A stretch of 9,720 nucleotides of DNA, from NCBI GenBank assembly GCA_014378125.1, contig JACMOG010000953.1, positions 1-9,720 on the forward strand, written 5' to 3'. The DNA comes from Vitreoscilla sp. (GTDB lineage: Bacteria; Pseudomonadota; Gammaproteobacteria; Burkholderiales; Burkholderiaceae). Positions 6,685 through 9,720 of this stretch are shown here, in pieces (positions within the stretch are counted from its first letter, which is position 1; each line of letters begins with the position of its first letter). A program made the position numbers and the translations under genes. The notes under the pieces were generated by a model. It searched no databases. It saw only the letters and a program-made list of their open reading frames with translations, and was not told where the DNA came from.

Positions 6685-6759
6685 ATGCGTTCACTGATTC
6701 TTCTGTTCCTTGGCGTACCCATCCCCATCATCATCCTCATTGCGCTGTTCTCGCACTGA
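6685..6759 (+). CDS. 24-residue single-pass membrane micro-protein
   Basis: A 25-codon frame (ATG to TGA) encoding MRSLILLFLGVP followed by IPIIILIALFSH. It is almost entirely hydrophobic, with one Arg at the N-terminus and a His at the C-terminus, so it should form one membrane-spanning helix with a Pro-x-Pro kink in the middle. It has an ideally placed GGAG, sits 27 bases after the membrane-protein gene and 19 bases before the hemerythrin gene, and its base composition is clearly less GC-rich than its neighbours, as expected for hydrophobic codons (ATC, ATT, CTT, TTC). I recognise the style of small conserved membrane proteins but no named family. It could be a subunit or regulator of the upstream membrane protein. 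It is below the length limit of most gene finders. Confidence 0.65.
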   Translation: MRSLILLFLGVPIPIIILIALFSH

Positions 6760-6763
6760 TCCC

Positions 6764-6769
6764 AGGAGG
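6764..6769 (+). promoter_or_regulatory. Strong ribosome binding site of the hemerythrin gene
   Basis: AGGAGG, the full anti-Shine-Dalgarno match, ends nine bases before the ATG at 6779. It is the strongest ribosome site in the window and suggests high expression. Confidence 0.7.
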
Positions 6770-6778
6770 CAAATCATC

Positions 6779-7342
6779 ATGGCAACTGCAACCCGCAAGA
6801 CCGCCGCGGCCCCCGCCAAGCGCGCGCCCGCTACCCCTCGCCCGCCCGCCGTCCAGGAGGCCACGGCGCTGTTGAAGGCCGATCACAAGCGCGTCAGCGA
6901 CCTGTTCGACCAGTACGAGCACACGCGCTCCACGGCGAAGAAGAAGGCCCTGGTGGCCTCCATCTGCATGGAGCTGGGCATCCACGCCAAGGCCGAGGAA
7001 GAGATCTTCTATCCTGCCGTGAAGGCGGCGTTGAAGGACAAGGAAATGGTCCCCGAAGCGACCGTCGAGCACGCCACGCTGAAGGAGCTGATGGCCCAGG
7101 TGGAGGGCAAGGAGCCCGACGGCGAGATGTTCGACGCGAAGATCAAGGTCATGTCCGAATACGTGAAGCATCACGTGAAGGAAGAGGAGACCGAGATGTT
7201 CCCGAAGGCGCGCAAGACCAAGCTCGACATGAAGGCTCTGGGCGCGCAGATCGCCGCGCGCAAGGAAGAACTGAAGGCGTCTTGGCCGCTGTCGGAAGAC
7301 AAGCCCGGCCTGCCGGGCCGCGTCGTGGAAGCGGTGTCCTGA
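6779..7342 (+). CDS. Hemerythrin-domain protein with basic Ala/Pro/Lys N-terminal tail
   Basis: 187 residues. Residues about 25-145 form a hemerythrin/HHE four-helix bundle. Likely di-iron ligands are His36 (in LLKADHKRVSDLF), His69 and Glu73 (GIHAKAEEEIFYP), His98 (TVEHATLKELM), and the His131/His132 with Glu135/136 cluster (YVKHHVKEEETEMFP). By family knowledge such proteins bind oxygen, store or sense iron, or act in nitrosative or oxidative stress. The exact role here is not known. The first 24 residues (TRKTAAAPAKRAPATPRPP) are rich in Lys, Arg, Ala and Pro and resemble histone-H1-like tails, which might bind nucleic acid. That is inference. There is no signal peptide, so it is cytoplasmic. 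It is the last gene of a tight run with the membrane protein and micro-protein, and is followed by a strong hairpin at 7351-7389. Several internal Met codons are ruled out by the AGGAGG at 6764. Confidence 0.92.
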   Translation: MATATRKTAAAPAKRAPATPRPPAVQEATALLKADHKRVSDLFDQYEHTRSTAKKKALVASICMELGIHAKAEEEIFYPAVKAALKDKEMVPEATVEHATLKELMAQVEGKEPDGEMFDAKIKVMSEYVKHHVKEEETEMFPKARKTKLDMKALGAQIAARKEELKASWPLSEDKPGLPGRVVEAVS

Positions 7343-7350
7343 GCGAACGC

Positions 7351-7389
7351 GACGGCAGGCGCCCCGGCTCAGCGGGGCGCCTGGCCGTC
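7351..7389. terminator. Long hairpin between the convergent hemerythrin and PAS genes
   Basis: GACGGC plus AGGCGCCCC (7351-7365) pairs with GGGGCGCCT plus GCCGTC (7374-7382, 7384-7389) around an 8-nt loop, with a single bulged G at 7383. This 15-bp stem is followed by GTTTCC on the plus strand. It starts nine bases after the hemerythrin stop. The PAS gene's stop codon (7369-7371) lies in the loop, so the right arm is also the coding 3' end of that gene. It probably serves the plus-strand operon and perhaps both directions. Confidence 0.75.
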
Positions 7390-7926
7390 GTTTCCGATGG
7401 CGCGCTCGACGGCCTCGCGTGCAATGCGCGTGGCCGTCGCGTCATGATCGCCGGCCGGCGCCGCGCCCGCGGCGATGCCGGATTCCCTCATCAGTTCGCC
7501 CGCGGCTTGGGCCACCTGCGCAAGCAACGTCGCGTCGCGCGCGATGGCCTCGTCCGCGCCGTCGCCCCGAGCGTCGATCAGCGAGCAGAGCAGGCACAGC
7601 GGCGCGCCATCGGCGCCCCGCACTGCCGCGATCGACAACGCGGCGGGAAACACGCGGCCATCGGCCGTTTCGACGTCCATTCGCAGCGTGCCGCCCGGCG
7701 TCAGGTCGGCATGCGGCGTCGTCGACAGCGTGCTCAACGGCCGCCCCGCCAACGCCGCGGGATCCCGGCCCAGCAGGGCGCCGAACGCGTCGTTCGCGAA
7801 CAGGATGGGAGCGCCCGGCGCCGCGGCGTCGGCGAGGGCGAGCGGCGTCTTCGCCAGGCGCGTCGCGACGATCACGGGCGCGGCCGGGCAACCCGGCGTC
7901 GACGAAAGGTGGGGGAGGGAGTTCAT
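7369..7926 (-). CDS. Single PAS-domain protein, LOV-like but without the flavin-binding cysteine motif
   Basis: 185 residues from the ATG at 7926. Residues about 26-120 fit a PAS fold: PLALADAAAPGAPILFANDA (28-47), FGALLGRDPAALAGRPLSTL (48-67), then the strands LRMDVETADGRVFPAALSIA and GAPLCLLCSLIDARG. The arrangement is like LOV proteins, but where photoactive LOV domains have GRNCRFLQ this protein has GRPLSTLS, so the reactive cysteine is missing and blue-light adduct chemistry is not expected. A C-terminal helical part (about 126-178) follows, with no kinase, cyclase or DNA-binding domain. It could be a stand-alone sensor or a partner-binding module. The start is uncertain: no candidate has a good ribosome site, and in-frame ATGs exist at 7959, 7998 and 8070. 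The last would overlap the divergent YqcI/YcgG gene. Its 3' end shares a terminator hairpin with the convergent hemerythrin gene. Confidence 0.7.
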   Translation of the reverse strand: MNSLPHLSSTPGCPAAPVIVATRLAKTPLALADAAAPGAPILFANDAFGALLGRDPAALAGRPLSTLSTTPHADLTPGGTLRMDVETADGRVFPAALSIAAVRGADGAPLCLLCSLIDARGDGADEAIARDATLLAQVAQAAGELMRESGIAAGAAPAGDHDATATRIAREAVERAIGNDGQAPR

Positions 7927-8039
7927 GGCGGCAGGAGTCTCGCGCCGGATCGGCGTCATCGATGTCGGCACGCCGCGATCCCGCGGCAGGCTCGACATTC
8001 GATTCGGCCCGGCGGCTTCCCGATTGCCTGAAGCAGTCC

Positions 8040-8735
8040 ATGAACAAGCTCCAGACATCGACACGCGCATTGGGCGCGCTCAAGGACGGATTCGTCGCCC
8101 GCTTCAAGGCCTTCGTCGCCAACCCGAAATTCCCCTGCGTGGGGGCCAAGTCGGCCATGAACCGCGACCGCATGCGCTTCGGGCTCTATGACACGCTCAG
8201 CGGCGAAGAGGCCGCCCGCACCCTGTGCGAGCAGTTGGCCGACTTCTCGGGACAGTATCCGAAGCCCGGCACCGACCCGGTGTCGTACGTGGCGATGTTC
8301 CGCGACCCGGTGGCCAACGAGGACGAGTTCCATCGCCGGCTGTGGACGCACCTCCAGGCGATGCACGACATCGACTCCGCATCCCATCCGTGGGACGACG
8401 CCGTCAGCGCCGACGCGGACGACGCGCAGTTCTCGTTCAGCATCGCGTCGCGCGCCTTCTTCGTGGTGGGCCTGCATCCGCATGCGTCGAGGCTGGCCCG
8501 GCGGGCGCCGTTCCCGTGCCTGGTGTTCAACTTCCACGACCAGTTCGAGGCGATGCGCCAGGATGGTCGCTACGCCAAGCTGCAGGACGCGATCCGCGCG
8601 CGCGACGTCGCGCTGCAAGGCAACATCAATCCGGTGCTGGCGCGGTTCGGCGAGGCGTCGGAGGCGCACCAGTATTCGGGCCGCGCGGCGTGCGATGCCG
8701 ACCCGGTCGCCTTCCTCGCGAGGCAAGCCGCGTGA
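8040..8735 (+). CDS. YqcI/YcgG family protein (GntA/DcsA-like, putative heme-dependent guanidino N-hydroxylase)
   Basis: 231 residues with the family's conserved blocks in order: FPCVGAKSA (31-39), PWDDAVSADADD (117-128), FSFSIASRAFFVVGLHPHAS (131-150) followed by RLARR, FNFHDQFE (163-170), ALQGNINPVL (191-200) and FGEASEAHQYSGR (203-215). Characterised relatives, GntA of guanitoxin and DcsA of D-cycloserine biosynthesis, are small heme proteins that N-hydroxylate guanidino groups of arginine-type amino acids. His146, His148, His166 or His210 could be heme ligands, but I cannot tell which. The Cys-Pro-Phe-type ending I expect in this family is not present after QYSGR. The substrate is unknown. 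The ATG at 8040 has no good ribosome site. Its TGA overlaps the next gene's ATG by one base (TGATG at 8733-8737), so the two are translationally coupled. It is divergent from the PAS gene. Confidence 0.88.
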   Translation: MNKLQTSTRALGALKDGFVARFKAFVANPKFPCVGAKSAMNRDRMRFGLYDTLSGEEAARTLCEQLADFSGQYPKPGTDPVSYVAMFRDPVANEDEFHRRLWTHLQAMHDIDSASHPWDDAVSADADDAQFSFSIASRAFFVVGLHPHASRLARRAPFPCLVFNFHDQFEAMRQDGRYAKLQDAIRARDVALQGNINPVLARFGEASEAHQYSGRAACDADPVAFLARQAA

Positions 8736-9349
8736 TGGCGCAGTCGATGACCTGCGGCTGCACGCGGATCGCGCCGCAGTCGGGCGCGGGCTTCCGGCTG
8801 AGCAAGGGCGACGTCCTGCGCGTGATCGATCCCGAGGGCGAGCAGGTGTCCGACCTGTTCGCGTTTTGCGATGGCGAGCCGGCGTGCAGCCTGTCGTCGG
8901 GCCGCACCATCGACTATGCCGGCAAGATCTACCTGTCCAAGGGCGACGTGCTGTGGTCCAACGACAGCCGGCCGATGTTCACGATCCTGGAGGACGACGT
9001 AGGGCGGCACGACTTCCTGCTCACCCCGTGCAGCCAGGAGATGTTCGAGATCCTCTACAGGCACCGCGGCCACCACCCGAGCTGCTTCGAGAACCTGTGC
9101 CGCGCGTTCGAGCCGTTCGGCATCGAGCCGGCGCGCATCTCGACCACGTTCAACATCTTCATGCGCGTGGACGTGGCGCCCGACGGCGCCGTCGCGGTGA
9201 AGCCGCCGCTGTCCAAGGCGGGGGACCGGATCGAGCTGCGTGCCGAGATGGACATGGTGTGCGCGCTCACGGCCTGCTCGGCAGAGGGCTCGAACAACGG
9301 CACGTTCAAACCCATCGATTTCGAGATCATTCCCGCGGGCGCGGCGTGA
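8735..9349 (+). CDS. DUF1989 (urea-carboxylase-associated family) protein
   Basis: 204 residues. Visible family blocks are DPEGEQVSDLFAF (32-44), RHDFLLTPCS (91-100), CFENLCRAFEPFGI (117-130), TTFNIFMRVDV (137-147) and the highly typical C-terminus PLSKAGDRIELRAEMDMV (158-175) then ALTACSAEGSNNGTFKPIDF (177-196). Cys99, Cys181 and His92 are candidate active-site or metal residues. In this family, paired proteins next to guanidine/urea carboxylases form carboxyguanidine deiminase, which removes ammonia from a carboxylated guanidine. The partner carboxylase is absent here, so this protein may act on a different guanidino or ureido compound, perhaps the product of the upstream YqcI/YcgG enzyme. 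The start ATG overlaps the preceding stop and a GAGG lies 11 bases upstream. The stop overlaps the next gene's GTG by four bases (GTGA, 9346-9349). There is no signal peptide. Confidence 0.87.
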   Translation: MAQSMTCGCTRIAPQSGAGFRLSKGDVLRVIDPEGEQVSDLFAFCDGEPACSLSSGRTIDYAGKIYLSKGDVLWSNDSRPMFTILEDDVGRHDFLLTPCSQEMFEILYRHRGHHPSCFENLCRAFEPFGIEPARISTTFNIFMRVDVAPDGAVAVKPPLSKAGDRIELRAEMDMVCALTACSAEGSNNGTFKPIDFEIIPAGAA

Positions 9350-9720
9350 CGCGCGGGCGCACCCACACGCCCATCGTCGCCACGCTGCGGGGCCTGATCG
9401 CCGAACACGACTGGGCGCCGCGCTTCGATGCGGCCGTGCAGCAACTCGTGGCCCAGGCCATCCCGGCGCTCGCGGGCATCCGCACGCTCGACGACTATCT
9501 CGCGTTCATCGACGACATGGTCGCCTGGGCACCGCGCGAGCGCACCGACTCCCTGCTCGTGCACGACAAGCTGGTGACGTTCCACTTCCTGCTCGACCAG
9601 CCGGCGCTGCGGCCGCTGCAATCGCCGCGCGACGCGGCGGTGGCCGACCCGGCATTGACGCAGCTGACGGCGGGGAGCAGCGACTCCGCCGGCACCTGGG
9701 GGGCCCGGCTGGACACGACG
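9346..9720 (+). CDS. N-terminal part of an unidentified protein, possibly phosphatidylserine-decarboxylase-like (3' end missing)
   Basis: The frame is open from the GTG at 9346, which overlaps the DUF1989 stop (GTGA), to the end of the window: 125 codons with typical GC-rich third positions. The product begins with a helical region (TPIVATLRGLIAEHDWAPRF, then DAAVQQLVAQAI). A well-formed block follows: TLDDYLAFIDDMVAWAPRE (about 51-69) and LVHDKLVTFHFLLDQPALRP (75-94). The pattern of a helical domain with WxP, FxFxLDQ and a terminal TWGxxLDT reminds me of the N-terminal domain found before some phosphatidylserine decarboxylase-like pyruvoyl enzymes. That is recollection of a pattern, not proof, and the catalytic part would lie beyond the window. 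It is the third member of the coupled run with the YqcI/YcgG and DUF1989 genes. The last 20 or so codons look less orderly, as at the other end of the window. Confidence 0.6.
   Translation, partial: MTRGRTHTPIVATLRGLIAEHDWAPRFDAAVQQLVAQAIPALAGIRTLDDYLAFIDDMVAWAPRERTDSLLVHDKLVTFHFLLDQPALRPLQSPRDAAVADPALTQLTAGSSDSAGTWGARLDTT

Overview
The window is a very GC-rich (about 70%), gene-dense bacterial segment with strongly GC-biased third codon positions. The single-stranded DNA-binding protein and the general gene content look like a betaproteobacterium of the order Burkholderiales (Comamonadaceae/Rubrivivax/Roseateles-like). That placement is inference from protein character, not from a search. 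There are no tRNA or rRNA genes, no integrase or transposase and no CRISPR array. Both ends cut through genes, so this is a fragment.

Layout. (1) 1-1089: C-terminal part of an amidase-signature hydrolase, truncated by the left edge. (2) 1095-1203: intergenic array of alternating inverted copies of a short motif, forming two hairpins. (3) 1285-2553, minus strand: ssb with a textbook terminator, and behind it a small cupin protein with its own GC-rich hairpins. (4) 2700-5665, plus strand: an exported DUF1800/DUF1501 pair. The first is a predicted lipoprotein and the second a predicted Tat substrate. The junction between them is built from six copies of a 12-bp tandem repeat that starts inside the stop region of the first gene. 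(5) 5845-7342, plus strand: a four-helix-type membrane protein, a 24-residue membrane micro-protein and a hemerythrin-domain protein with a basic N-terminal tail, closely spaced and probably one operon. (6) 7351-7389: a strong hairpin shared with the 3' end of a convergent PAS-domain gene (7369-7926, minus). (7) 8040-9720, plus strand: a translationally coupled run of three genes. These are a YqcI/YcgG (GntA/DcsA-like) heme-enzyme family protein, a DUF1989 (urea-carboxylase-associated family) protein, and the N-terminal part of a third protein that may be a phosphatidylserine-decarboxylase-like protein.

Working together. The most interesting unit is region 7. Characterised YqcI/YcgG members N-hydroxylate guanidino groups, and characterised DUF1989 members include the subunits of carboxyguanidine deiminase. 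A cassette with overlapping stop/start codons that joins these two families suggests an uncharacterised pathway acting on a guanidino compound, possibly with a decarboxylase. Region 5 looks like an envelope or oxygen/iron stress operon. Region 4 is a matched export pair of unknown function.
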